64,000 bases of DNA from Bacteroidia bacterium (GTDB lineage Bacteria > Bacteroidota > Bacteroidia > J057 > JANWXU01), in the NCBI GenBank assembly GCA_025057395.1, contig JANWXU010000002.1, positions 1 through 64,000 on the forward strand, written 5' to 3'. A program made the position numbers and the translations under genes. The notes beneath the pieces were generated by a model. That model did no database searches, was not told where the DNA came from, and saw only the letters and a program-made list of their open reading frames with translations. Position 1 is the first letter of the stretch. Each line of letters begins with the position of its first letter. Of this stretch, positions 55,765 through 64,000 are shown piece after piece.

Positions 55765-56270
55765 TTTATTATTTTATTATGCATTTACCTTTTTTCTTTA
55801 ACATAAGCAATTTAAGTGTTTGGCCTAGGTTTAGTTTCTGATTACTTACTAATCAAGTATGTAAATATGTAAGAAACCAGTTGAATCTTTTTGGCCTATC
55901 TTCGATGGAGGGATATGGTATATGAAAATTTGTTTCTAGATTTTATAAAAAATAAAAAAGTAGAGTATTTAGAGTATATATCTTTTGGAGTATATATCTT
56001 TATTTACTCTAAGCGAGTTTTATCAATGATTGGAAAAGAACTTTAATACCAGGGTGCTTGTTTACTTGCTAGCATAAATAAATTGGTTTTGGTTATGGGT
56101 AGGGTTTCTTATCTTTATTAGTAAGTACTTTTAAGAATCGGGTAAGACAGCATATCTAAAATTAAATATAATAAATTAAAAATGCTGATAAATAAGATTT
56201 TATAAAAATTACATTAAAAGTGCTATTTTTTTATAGATTTGTAAATAATTTAATTAAAGAAAATACGAAA
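55765..56270. other. Gene-free gap between convergent genes
   Basis: About 500 bp of very AT-rich sequence between two terminators. I see no coding frame with family features and no RNA gene. The only structure noted is a 14-bp direct repeat, GAGTATATATCTTT, at 55972-55985 and 55988-56001. Confidence 0.6.
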
Positions 56271-56304
56271 AATAAAAAGGCGCTTATAATGGTAAGCGCC
56301 TTTT
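56271..56304 (-). terminator. Rho-independent terminator of the minus-strand subtilase gene
   Basis: A 12-bp perfect stem (AAAAGGCGCTTA / TAAGCGCCTTTT at 56275-56286 and 56293-56304) with a 6-base loop. On the minus strand it is followed by TTTTTATTTTT. It lies 85 bp beyond the stop codon at 56390. Confidence 0.85.
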
Positions 56305-56389
56305 AGTTTTGTGCCTAGTGCCTAGCAGGAGAATCTAGCAAACTAGGCTATAAAGATAGCTTGCTTCAGCTTGTCTGAAAATAAAATAA

Positions 56390-58642
56390 TTATTCGATTA
56401 CCATTTTAATAATATTTTGGGCATTTTCTTGCCAAACAACTACTGTATAAAATCCCGGTGCTAAAGTTTCTAGGGGAAGGGTACAACTCCCTTTTGAATC
56501 TTCAGGGGTAATACAATTTTCAAAAACTGCTCTACCTAAATTGTCGTTAATTTTTATACTTATTGGGCTTAGTTTGGAAATTGAATAGCTTAGAGTAGCT
56601 ATTTTTTGAGCAGGGTTAGGGAAGAGAAGAGTTTGTAGGTGGTCTGCAAAATAAATATTTGGCATTGAAGTAACTGATGTAGCAAGACGAACACTTTCGT
56701 AGGCATTTAATTTACCACTACCCCAGGTATTATTAGGAGTAGTGCCCGTAAAATTATCTTGAGTAGCTGTGGTCATTAGTATTTCTTTTGCCTTTTCTGG
56801 AGTTAAATTAGAGTTGGCTTGCAACATAAGCGCCACAGTACCAGCTACGCAAGGACTTGCCATGGAGGTTCCTTCATAAACACCAAAAAAGTAGTCTTTA
56901 TTTTCGAAATTAATTCTTTTTACTCGTGCAGTCGGCATGGTAAGGGGGCCATTATCAAAAGAAGAAAATGCAGAAGCTACAACATTGCCAGGAGCAGTAA
57001 TTTCCGGCTTTGTTCTACCGTCTACTGTTGGTCCACGGCTTGAAAAGATGGCTATGCTTCCTAATTCTCCGCGTGCATTAATTTCTCTTTCCCTACCCTC
57101 TATATCTATATATTTATTTTTGGTGGTATAAGCACCTACCGTAATTACTGCCTCACCAGTACCGCCAATTTCGCTTGTAGTGTAAGAATTATCTCCGCGG
57201 CGAAAATTGTGTAGTTTTACTCCGCCAGTTGCTGGTATGCTATCTAGTAAAGGAGCACCATTTCCCATTCCATCGTTCCATACATGTACTACACCGCCGG
57301 GAGCTGTAATGGCAATTCCAACAAAAGCATTAGTTATGGCCAGGGCGCGTAAATTAATTTGCATATTGGCTTTATTATTAAAATTTTGCCATGTGGCAGT
57401 GCTTGTTTTGGTAATGCGTAAAGAACCTAAACCACCTGTACGTAGAGAGGTATCATACCGTGTAGTATCATTAGCCCTATACCACCTGTTTAATTTTTGT
57501 AATACTCGTCCGTTTCTATCGAGCAGCATAATATTTACAGAAAAATCTCCCTCCTTAGGCCCCCACATTTCTAGGCGAATTTGTCCCGCAATTAAGGTAC
57601 CCAAATCTGTATGAGCGATAGTATAGATAGTATCTCCCCTAAAATTATGAGATAGGTGCATAGGAAACATTCCTTCGTTACCGGCAGCACCCACTAAAAT
57701 TCGACCGCTGCCGACTAGTTCTTTAAAGGCTCGATCAAATAAAGAAGTACCATCATGGGGACCGATGTGGCTACCCAAGCTCATATTAATAACAGCTGGT
57801 TTTCCTACTTTTTGAGCATAAGAAAAAATATATTGAACCGCATCAATAATATTGGAGCCTGCCCCATTGATAGAAACAAGCACGATGTCAGCATCGGGTG
57901 CATAGCCCTTAAAGTCGTCAGTTTGGGTATCTCCAATACCTGCTGCAATACCCGCCACGTGTGTACCATGGGAAGTATTTATTTCGTCGCTTCTCTGATT
58001 TAGTAGGGCTTGTTGTCCTATGTATTCACTACCATAATCAAAGCCTTCAGGGGGTGTACCCCCTTCTTTAGCTTGAACCCAGGCTCTTTGAATACGTAAT
58101 CTGCTTAGATTTTGCGAGATGCGAAAAGTAGGATGAGTGAAGTCCATTCCGGCGTCAATAACACCTACAATAACCCCTTTGCCGGTATAGTTCTGGGGAA
58201 GATTAGTTCCTAAATGTACTGCATCTACGCGAGAATCCCTTCGAGCTTCTTTTAGCTTCGTATTAATTTTATGATCGATTTGAACATACTTTACTCCTTT
58301 CAGCATTTTAAGTGTAGGAAAGGCGGAAATGGGAATGTCTACCGTCCAAATATTTCCTGCTCTAGTGCGTACTTTGATGCCCTGTTCTTCGAGCTGTTTT
58401 TGGGCAACACTAGGTGCATCTACTTCTATAATTGCCCCTACGCAATACACTCCTTTTTTCTGTTTAATTAAGTATTCATCAATCAAACTTTGGGGAAGAA
58501 CAATTTCTTTTTTGTTTGTACTTTCTTGTAAGTAAGGAAGTACATCTTTTACTACCTTCTGGGAGTAGGGCGATAAAGTTACTTGTGCCCAAGTCATATT
58601 TTTTAGAAAGAAAAGAGCAGAAAAAAATAAAATTGGTCTCAT
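56390..58642 (-). CDS. T9SS-secreted subtilisin-like serine peptidase (S8)
   Basis: 750 residues. Signal peptide (1-19, ending NMTWA). A propeptide-like region (about 20-130) contains LKMLKGVKYVQID, typical of the inhibitory prodomain end in subtilases. The catalytic domain (about 150-655) has D163 (VGVIDAGMDFTHPTF), H225 (HGTHVAG), oxyanion N322 (GAAGNEG) and S593 (YEGTSMASPCVAG), all intact, with an insert of about 200 residues between N322 and the GTSMA region, as in C5a-peptidase-like or lactocepin-like members. The last 80 residues are a T9SS type-A sorting domain (LLFPNPAQK, then ETLAPGFYTVVV). It is an exported protease, probably for nutrient or surface-protein processing. It starts 55 bp downstream of mscL; linkage is uncertain. 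Confidence 0.93.
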   Translation of the reverse strand: MRPILFFSALFFLKNMTWAQVTLSPYSQKVVKDVLPYLQESTNKKEIVLPQSLIDEYLIKQKKGVYCVGAIIEVDAPSVAQKQLEEQGIKVRTRAGNIWTVDIPISAFPTLKMLKGVKYVQIDHKINTKLKEARRDSRVDAVHLGTNLPQNYTGKGVIVGVIDAGMDFTHPTFRISQNLSRLRIQRAWVQAKEGGTPPEGFDYGSEYIGQQALLNQRSDEINTSHGTHVAGIAAGIGDTQTDDFKGYAPDADIVLVSINGAGSNIIDAVQYIFSYAQKVGKPAVINMSLGSHIGPHDGTSLFDRAFKELVGSGRILVGAAGNEGMFPMHLSHNFRGDTIYTIAHTDLGTLIAGQIRLEMWGPKEGDFSVNIMLLDRNGRVLQKLNRWYRANDTTRYDTSLRTGGLGSLRITKTSTATWQNFNNKANMQINLRALAITNAFVGIAITAPGGVVHVWNDGMGNGAPLLDSIPATGGVKLHNFRRGDNSYTTSEIGGTGEAVITVGAYTTKNKYIDIEGREREINARGELGSIAIFSSRGPTVDGRTKPEITAPGNVVASAFSSFDNGPLTMPTARVKRINFENKDYFFGVYEGTSMASPCVAGTVALMLQANSNLTPEKAKEILMTTATQDNFTGTTPNNTWGSGKLNAYESVRLATSVTSMPNIYFADHLQTLLFPNPAQKIATLSYSISKLSPISIKINDNLGRAVFENCITPEDSKGSCTLPLETLAPGFYTVVVWQENAQNIIKMVIE

Positions 58643-58697
58643 AAGAATTTTTAATAATAAGCATATGTAAGATAATAAATAATTTTCAAAGAGTAGA

Positions 58698-59120
58698 TTA
58701 CTTACTCTTCAAGATATCTCTTATTTCAGCTAGTAATAATTCTTCTTTTGAAGGTTCTGGTTGGCTAGCAGTGGGCTGTTCTTTTTTTTCTTTTTTCAGC
58801 TTATTAACTACTCGAATAGCGGAGAAAATGACGAATGCAATGATGATAAAATCAAAAACAGTTTGCAAAAAAGCTCCATAATTAATAGTTACGGCTTCTT
58901 TAATTACAGTACCCTTTTCGCTTAGGGTAGCAGCTTGGATTTCTAGTTTGAGCTCCCTAAAATTTACGCCTGATATTAAAACTCCAATAGGAGGCATTAT
59001 AATATCATTTACCAGTGAAGAAACAATTTTTCCAAAAGCCGCTCCAATAATCACGCCCGTAGCCATGTCCACTACATTTCCTCGTGCAATAAATTCTTTG
59101 AAATCGGAAAAAAAACTCAT
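58698..59120 (-). CDS. mscL: Large-conductance mechanosensitive channel MscL
   Basis: 140 residues. Homopentameric inner-membrane channel that opens under high membrane tension to release solutes in osmotic downshock. N-terminal amphipathic segment [18 protein letters not shown], first membrane helix (about 16-45, [20 protein letters not shown], then MPPIG), periplasmic loop, second membrane helix (about 75-103, [20 protein letters not shown]), charged linker KKEKKE, and a C-terminal helix [12 protein letters not shown] that forms the cytoplasmic bundle. Length and motifs are standard. It lies between the AddB-like gene (63 bp upstream) and the subtilase. Confidence 0.97.
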   Translation of the reverse strand: MSFFSDFKEFIARGNVVDMATGVIIGAAFGKIVSSLVNDIIMPPIGVLISGVNFRELKLEIQAATLSEKGTVIKEAVTINYGAFLQTVFDFIIIAFVIFSAIRVVNKLKKEKKEQPTASQPEPSKEELLLAEIRDILKSK

Positions 59121-59183
59121 AGCTTTAAATTTTTTATAAATATGATTCTATGTAAATTTCAAAAAATTACCCTACTTCCTGCG

Positions 59184-62102
59184 TTATAAATCTCGTAGGC
59201 AAATTTTTTGATAAGTGCAATATTGGCAAAAATTTTTGTTAGAAGTCTGCGAAAAATTAATTTCCGGATTGAAAAAAATTTCTTGTAATAAAGTAATCAG
59301 CTTTTGTTCAAAAGTTTGTAAAGTTTCTTGCTCAATAGGTGATTTATTAAATAGGTATAATAGTCCCTGCTCGTGGGGTTTAGCTCTAAGGCTATAGATG
59401 CCCAATTGTACGGGCTTGTAGTCTGAAGCTGGTAAGTCTTTGTATAAAAGGTAGGCATAAAAAAGCCCTTGTAGTACTTCTGGCTTAGGATTCTGAGTGC
59501 AAAATATTTTATCCCAGTCTTGCGGCTGGATTTTTTTTAAGCGACTAAGCTGACCGCTCTTATAATCTAAAATCAAAAATTGGTTATCCACTATATCAAT
59601 TCTATCTATTTTGCCTTTTAAGAGAATTTGCTCGTCATTAAGTGCTAAGGGAGTGCTAATCTGCTTTTCTTTTGCCCAAATAGTATATACTTTTGATGAC
59701 TCTTCTAATTCTTTAACCCGTTTTTCTTCGTGATTAATTATTTTTTCGATTATGTCTTTTAATGCTTGCTGCATCAAGTAGTTGTAGCCATGTTCTGCAT
59801 AAATTTGCCTTTTGCTATCCACCCCTTCTGCGTAAACTTGAGATATAATTTCTTCAATTCGTTTTTTTAGTGCTGCGAGTAATTCTAGAGTAATGGGTTT
59901 TTCTAAGGGGAATAGCCGCTCGAGTACTGCATGTAAAATGTTGCCAATAGTAGAACTTTCTAGTTCTTCCTGGATGCTTTCTAGGGGAGATAGCTCTAAT
60001 ACATAGCTTAAGTAAAACTGTAATTTGCATCTTAAGTAAGTATTAATAGCTGAAGGACTAATAGCTTTCAAAGGAGTTACGTTATCTTTGCAGAAGTACA
60101 AATTATGTAACCGTTCTAAAATACTAGGCGTTTTAGGAATAGTGAGGGGGTGAATTGTAAATAAGGGCACCTGGGGCGTAGATAATGTTTCAATTACTTT
60201 TAAGTTAGGATTTTGAGCTACCCACTCGTACTGTACCTGCAGTAAGTAGCGACTTTTTTCCATTCCCGCAACCTTATTTTCATCAGGGTCAGAGTTGTAG
60301 AAAAACTGAATTTTTTCGGCCCGCTGTAATATTCGATAAAAAAGGTAAGCCCATTTGCTTGTCTGGTCTTCAGGTAATAAAAGATGATATCCTTTTTTAA
60401 GATTCAAGGGAATAAAAGTAGGACTGATAGAAGGGGGAAATATTCCTTCATTCATTCCTACAAAGATGACATATTTAAAATCAAGGCTATAAGTTTGCGA
60501 GAGGTCTAATATTTGCAATCCTGTAAGGGGCTCGCCGGTGAAAGACATTTGAGTTTGAGAGACCACTTGTTCAAAAATTTTAGCAAAGTTTCCTTGCTGC
60601 AGGGCTACAGGTAAAGTTTGATTAGGATAAATTTTTTCATCATATAAATTAGCAATTCGATTGAGTAGGGTATAGAAAGAATACAATATTTCTGTTTGAA
60701 TTCTTTGGCTATCAGATTCTTGAACATCGGCTTGTGAATATTCTGAAAGCAATTCTTGCACAATAGCCTTCATTTGAATATACAGTTCGAGTACTGAGCC
60801 AGGCTTTTGAAAAAGCAGGCGTAAAAGAGGATCTTCGAAAGCTAACATAGAATTAGGTACCCAAACCCAATTTTCTTGATAAATTTTTTGTATTAGCTGT
60901 TGCACTGGTAAAGTTTGGGATTGAGGTAACAAAGGGTGCGATAAAAGGCTACAGACATATTGATAATAAAATTCTGCCCTATCCACTTGCTGTTGCTTTT
61001 GGTGCATCGATACAAAAACTTGAAGAAAATTGTAAGCAGGTGTGATATACAAGGGTATTTGAAGGGAAATGTTTATTTTTCCTATCCCCTCAGGTAGGCT
61101 ATTAAGGACAGGAAATAGAAAGTGCGGATCTAATACAATAATAGCAATTTCTTCCAAGTTATAGTTTTGCCAGTGTTGAGATAGGGCTTGTCCTACTATC
61201 TGCGACTGAGTCACACGAAGAGGAGCACCAATAACTTCTATTTCTTTTGGGGAATTACTTAAAATGTTGCAAAACTGTTGAGCTTGGGAAGGAACTGGAA
61301 ATTTACGAAACCCTAGGCCGGCTTCTTGGTAAGCAACTTGAGTATAATAAACATCAGCGTCCCAGAAACTTTCTGCTATTCCCGCTTCTTCTAAAAGAGT
61401 AATAATTTGCTGCAAGGCACGACCCAGAGGATAAAAACCAATGAAATAAAGCTTTAACCAGCCTTTTTGCACAATGGAAGTAAGAATTATTTCTCGTTGT
61501 GCAGGATTCATTAATTGTAGGGCTAGTTCCTTAAGGGCTAAACTATAATAAGTTCTTTTTTGGGAAATAAGCTTTTGCTGAAAAAGAAAATAAAGCTGGT
61601 CTAGAATTTTCCAAATTTGGGCAAATTTTTTTTCCAAGGGTTGGATACCTTTAAAGGCCTGCCAGAAATTTTGAATAACTTCCTGGTCTAAAGAGACTTG
61701 CTCATCTAACTCCTGGATTTCTTTCAGGTTTTGAAATACTTTTTGAGGATTGGCTAAAGAAATATCAATATTTTCAAAATCTTGTAGTAAGATTTTTCCA
61801 AAGGGATAAAAAGTTTCGAAGTTATCTAAATCTTCTGGACAGATTTGGCGATAGATTTCATAAAGTTCTATAATTAAGGTAAGCTCGTCGGTAATTATCA
61901 AATTATCGGTTAATTGAGCTAGCCAGGAGTCTAAGTTATAGGTAGCAGGAGCCCATAGCGGAACTTTATAAATTTGACCCAAATATTTGTTAAAAAATAA
62001 TTGCGCTCGATAATTAGGAAAAATAAGGCATAACTGACTTATTTGCTGAGGATCATAATTTTTTGATAAATGAAATGCAATGTTATAAAGAAAAGAATAC
62101 AT
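59184..62102 (-). CDS. AddB-like PD-(D/E)XK nuclease with Fe-S cysteines
   Basis: 972 residues. The N-terminus (LCLIFPNYRAQLFFNKYLG) and FVGMNEGIFPPS resemble the helicase-like part of AddB/RexB-type recombination proteins. The C-terminal nuclease domain has LKGKIDRIDIV and LDYKSG (D846) of the PD-(D/E)XK (RecB-like) fold, then the helix QGLFYAYLL. Four cysteines, C692 (YLRCKLQFY) and C959, C962, C968 (FCQYCTYQKIC), match the 4Fe-4S staple that embraces this domain in AddB and Cas4-type nucleases. Expected role: processing of double-strand DNA ends. The usual partner, a UvrD-like AddA subunit, is not adjacent; it may lie elsewhere. No canonical Walker A motif was found, as expected for the inactive AddB helicase half in many phyla. 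Confidence 0.85.
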   Translation of the reverse strand: MYSFLYNIAFHLSKNYDPQQISQLCLIFPNYRAQLFFNKYLGQIYKVPLWAPATYNLDSWLAQLTDNLIITDELTLIIELYEIYRQICPEDLDNFETFYPFGKILLQDFENIDISLANPQKVFQNLKEIQELDEQVSLDQEVIQNFWQAFKGIQPLEKKFAQIWKILDQLYFLFQQKLISQKRTYYSLALKELALQLMNPAQREIILTSIVQKGWLKLYFIGFYPLGRALQQIITLLEEAGIAESFWDADVYYTQVAYQEAGLGFRKFPVPSQAQQFCNILSNSPKEIEVIGAPLRVTQSQIVGQALSQHWQNYNLEEIAIIVLDPHFLFPVLNSLPEGIGKINISLQIPLYITPAYNFLQVFVSMHQKQQQVDRAEFYYQYVCSLLSHPLLPQSQTLPVQQLIQKIYQENWVWVPNSMLAFEDPLLRLLFQKPGSVLELYIQMKAIVQELLSEYSQADVQESDSQRIQTEILYSFYTLLNRIANLYDEKIYPNQTLPVALQQGNFAKIFEQVVSQTQMSFTGEPLTGLQILDLSQTYSLDFKYVIFVGMNEGIFPPSISPTFIPLNLKKGYHLLLPEDQTSKWAYLFYRILQRAEKIQFFYNSDPDENKVAGMEKSRYLLQVQYEWVAQNPNLKVIETLSTPQVPLFTIHPLTIPKTPSILERLHNLYFCKDNVTPLKAISPSAINTYLRCKLQFYLSYVLELSPLESIQEELESSTIGNILHAVLERLFPLEKPITLELLAALKKRIEEIISQVYAEGVDSKRQIYAEHGYNYLMQQALKDIIEKIINHEEKRVKELEESSKVYTIWAKEKQISTPLALNDEQILLKGKIDRIDIVDNQFLILDYKSGQLSRLKKIQPQDWDKIFCTQNPKPEVLQGLFYAYLLYKDLPASDYKPVQLGIYSLRAKPHEQGLLYLFNKSPIEQETLQTFEQKLITLLQEIFFNPEINFSQTSNKNFCQYCTYQKICLRDL

Positions 62103-62173
62103 AAAAAATTCTAAAAGTAATTGCTAGAGCTATCTATTTTTAGATAAATTTAGATAAAATTATGGGAATGATT

Positions 62174-62205
62174 TAAAGATATATTAAATCATTTTTTGCT
62201 ATAAA
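62174..62205 (-). promoter_or_regulatory. Candidate promoter for the AddB-like gene
   Basis: On the minus strand TTTA (62205-62202), 20 bp, then TATCTTTA (62181-62174), the same -7 octamer as at 38353. It lies 72 bp upstream of ATG 62102. The -33 match is weak and the region is AT-rich, so chance is likely enough to keep confidence low. Confidence 0.28.
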
Positions 62206-62346
62206 CTTTACATTGTAGGGTTAGGTCAGGTGTAGCTTTGAGGAAGTAACAAATTATTAATATAGCATTTTGTATAGGAAACAGGGATAATCCAGTACAA
62301 ATAATATTTATAGTGAAGCGTAAGGGCAGAAATAAACGAGGAATTT

Positions 62347-62889
62347 TTAAGAAGATCCATGGGCGAGCCAGGCTTGAATTTTCTTTTTATCTGCCATTTC
62401 AATATAAATAGAAATGTCTAAAAATCGTACGATTGCTTCTTTAAGGTGAGGGTCTAGAGTATTCCAGTGGTTTTCTAGAGTAGCAATAAGGCGGCGCGTA
62501 TCACGAGAGGCTTCTATTTGCATATTAAATAACGAAGGTAAATTAGAAATAATAGCCGTTCGAATAAAAAGAATTTCAATTGATTGCGGATAATTCCTAG
62601 TAAGTTTAGTAAGTTCAGGTAGTACTTGTTGAATATGACTTAATTGCTCATAAGGGTTTTTAAGGTATTTCGCTTCTATAGCTTTCCAAGCCCAGCGATA
62701 GGCTTGGAAAGTAGGTAAATTGATTTCTTTATTTTCTTCAAGAAGACACCATCCTTCCTTCCAATACTGGTAAGCTCGGGAAGCCATTCCAAAGTAGTAG
62801 CGCAATTGTTTAAGTAGCTCCTGCTCTTTAATTTCTTGCGTACTTAGAGTATTTTCTGTTTCTGGATTACTACTTTGCTGTTCTTGCAT
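62347..62889 (-). CDS. Conserved-looking helical protein, function unknown
   Basis: 180 residues, not recognised as a named family. There is no signal peptide or membrane segment; the N-terminus is polar (EQQSSNPETENT). The rest is predicted helical, and the segment AYRWAWKAIEAKYLKNPYEQ, followed by NYPQSIEILFIRTAI, resembles small TPR-like proteins seen in Bacteroidota, where a tail of helices carries -NP- and -EILFLR-type motifs. It lies 42 bp downstream of the RsmF-like gene and may share its transcript. A structural or regulatory helical-repeat role is only a guess. Confidence 0.7.
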   Translation of the reverse strand: MQEQQSSNPETENTLSTQEIKEQELLKQLRYYFGMASRAYQYWKEGWCLLEENKEINLPTFQAYRWAWKAIEAKYLKNPYEQLSHIQQVLPELTKLTRNYPQSIEILFIRTAIISNLPSLFNMQIEASRDTRRLIATLENHWNTLDPHLKEAIVRFLDISIYIEMADKKKIQAWLAHGSS

Positions 62890-62931
62890 TGCTACTTTTT
62901 TGAAACAAACAAAAATAAAATAATAAAATAA

Positions 62932-64000
62932 TTATGAAATTGGCTTTAGTGGTTGTAAGTCTTGTTGAGGAGGTATATTTTGCCGAATTCGCCAACTAGA
63001 AGGTAGTTTATTATTGATGCGTTTACCAGAAACATAAATCCACCCTAAAGGTAGATCTTGGTAAGTTGCAATACTAAAGCCAGGTGTTGTATTTAGGGAA
63101 TGAATATCTTCTTTTTTGAGGTACATAATTGCTTGCTCATATTCTAGGGAGGTGGTAGGTATCTCTTTCCCACGCATTAAAGATAGCGCAAGCTCATGGC
63201 TAGGTATAAAATCTTTTCCCTTAATTTGACCAATACAAATTCCTACTTTTAAGTAATGGGGACCCTTAGGAAGTTTTAGTTCTTCTGGCGTAAGTGCAAA
63301 TATGAAGTTATCTTTCTGATAAAGTTTTTGGTTTATTAGTTCAAGCCAGCTAAGGGGGAGTATGGCTTTATGCCGACTTGAAATGGATTGAAAGATGTGC
63401 TGAGAGTTTTTGAATTTAGTAGAAGTTTGCTGTTTGCTGTCGTTGTAGGGAAGAGCACTTATTTTTTGCAATACGGCAAAAAATAAACCTTCTCCTTTCA
63501 CGCGGTGAGGCCAAGCAGTATAACCTAGAACTTTTCCTTCATGGTCTCGATTTTCGGTCCAGCCCCAGGTGGAGGCTAAATGGATAGTTTTTAATTGTAA
63601 AATAGAAGGATATTTTTTTAGTAAATAGATAATATTCTCTTCATTTTCGGCAGGGTTAAAAGTACAAGTACTATAGACAAGAGTACCCCCTACTTTGAGC
63701 AAAGGAATAGCAGCCTCTAAAATTTGACGTTGGCGCACTACGCATTTTTCTAGATAGTAGGGAGTCCATTCTTGGACTGCCAGCGGTTCTTTTCTCCAAA
63801 GTCCTTCTCCTGAGCAGGGAGCATCTACTAATATATAATCAAAAAATTCCTGTAGCATGTTGAGTTCATGGGGCTGGTTCTGTGTAATGATATGCCCGGG
63901 GTAGCCCCAGCGAATACAATTTTCTTTAAGAATACTCGCTCGATTAGCAATAGCTTCATTTGACCAAAGCAAACTACCTGGTGGCAGTAAAGTTGCTAAT
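62932..64000 (-). CDS. RsmF/RsmB/NSUN-family RNA m5C methyltransferase (partial, 5' end off window)
   Basis: The reading frame is open through the right edge, so the N-terminus and part of the SAM-binding domain are missing; visible sequence begins LATLLPPGSLLWSNEAIANRA. The motifs DAPCSGEG and YSTCTFNPAENEENI carry the two cysteines used by this family (TC Cys attacks C6 of cytosine; PC Cys helps product release). The C-terminal part (about the last 200 residues, with VKGEGLFFAVLQK and LPLGWIYVSGKRINNKLPSS) matches the RsmF-type C-terminal extension, so the likely target is 16S rRNA. A start at the window end is not real. A 42-bp gap separates it from the small helical protein downstream. 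Confidence 0.9.
   Translation of the reverse strand, partial: LATLLPPGSLLWSNEAIANRASILKENCIRWGYPGHIITQNQPHELNMLQEFFDYILVDAPCSGEGLWRKEPLAVQEWTPYYLEKCVVRQRQILEAAIPLLKVGGTLVYSTCTFNPAENEENIIYLLKKYPSILQLKTIHLASTWGWTENRDHEGKVLGYTAWPHRVKGEGLFFAVLQKISALPYNDSKQQTSTKFKNSQHIFQSISSRHKAILPLSWLELINQKLYQKDNFIFALTPEELKLPKGPHYLKVGICIGQIKGKDFIPSHELALSLMRGKEIPTTSLEYEQAIMYLKKEDIHSLNTTPGFSIATYQDLPLGWIYVSGKRINNKLPSSWRIRQNIPPQQDLQPLKPIS

Noticed and set aside
56690..58540. Plus-strand frames opposite the subtilase gene (for example 57207-57614)
   Set aside because: Antisense to a gene with an intact catalytic triad and sorting domain; no signals of their own.

Overview
The window is AT-rich and comes from a member of the Bacteroidota, most likely a Cytophagales-type gliding or surface-active bacterium. 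Four large secreted proteins end in the PNP-motif sorting domain of the type IX secretion system (T9SS). Several promoters follow the Bacteroidota pattern (TTTG at -33, TAnnTTTG-like at -7), and a SiaB/SiaC pair and a PorE-like protein are present. I cannot name the genus from sequence alone.

Layout. 1-1478 (minus): 5' part of a secreted YCF48/BNR-type repeat protein that runs off the left edge. 1680-2562 (plus): wreck of a CcoI/FixI-type copper P-type ATPase with its middle deleted. 2736-9596 (plus): 2286-residue secreted N-acetylmuramoyl-L-alanine amidase on a stalk of CUB, Fn3 and PPC domains. 9823-33570 (plus): 7915-residue giant with a seven-blade SBBP propeller head and about 77 Ig-like units. 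33693-36023 (plus): TPR / PD40 propeller / regulatory-like / OmpA protein with the architecture of T9SS component PorE. 36057-38150 (minus): HPt protein, 2-Cys peroxiredoxin, SiaC and SiaB. 38404-55710 (plus): second giant (5768 residues) with an intact subtilisin-like protease head, a propeller and about 52 Ig-like units. 56390-64000 (minus): T9SS-sorted subtilase, MscL, AddB-like PD-(D/E)XK nuclease, an unrecognised conserved protein, and an RsmF-like rRNA methyltransferase cut by the right edge.

How the genes may work together. From 2.7 to 58.6 kb most coding capacity goes to cell-surface or secreted T9SS cargo: two very long Ig-array proteins with different heads, a peptidoglycan amidase and a free subtilase. 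A PorE-like envelope protein sits between the two giants. The SiaB/SiaC/HPt signalling group is divergent from the second giant and shares its upstream region with it. The Sia module controls aggregation in Pseudomonas, so a link to surface-protein expression or adhesion is a reasonable but untested inference. The two giants share C-terminal modules and Ig families and look like paralogues that diverged by repeat expansion and some domain exchange. No tRNA, rRNA, CRISPR array, insertion sequence or phage gene was seen.
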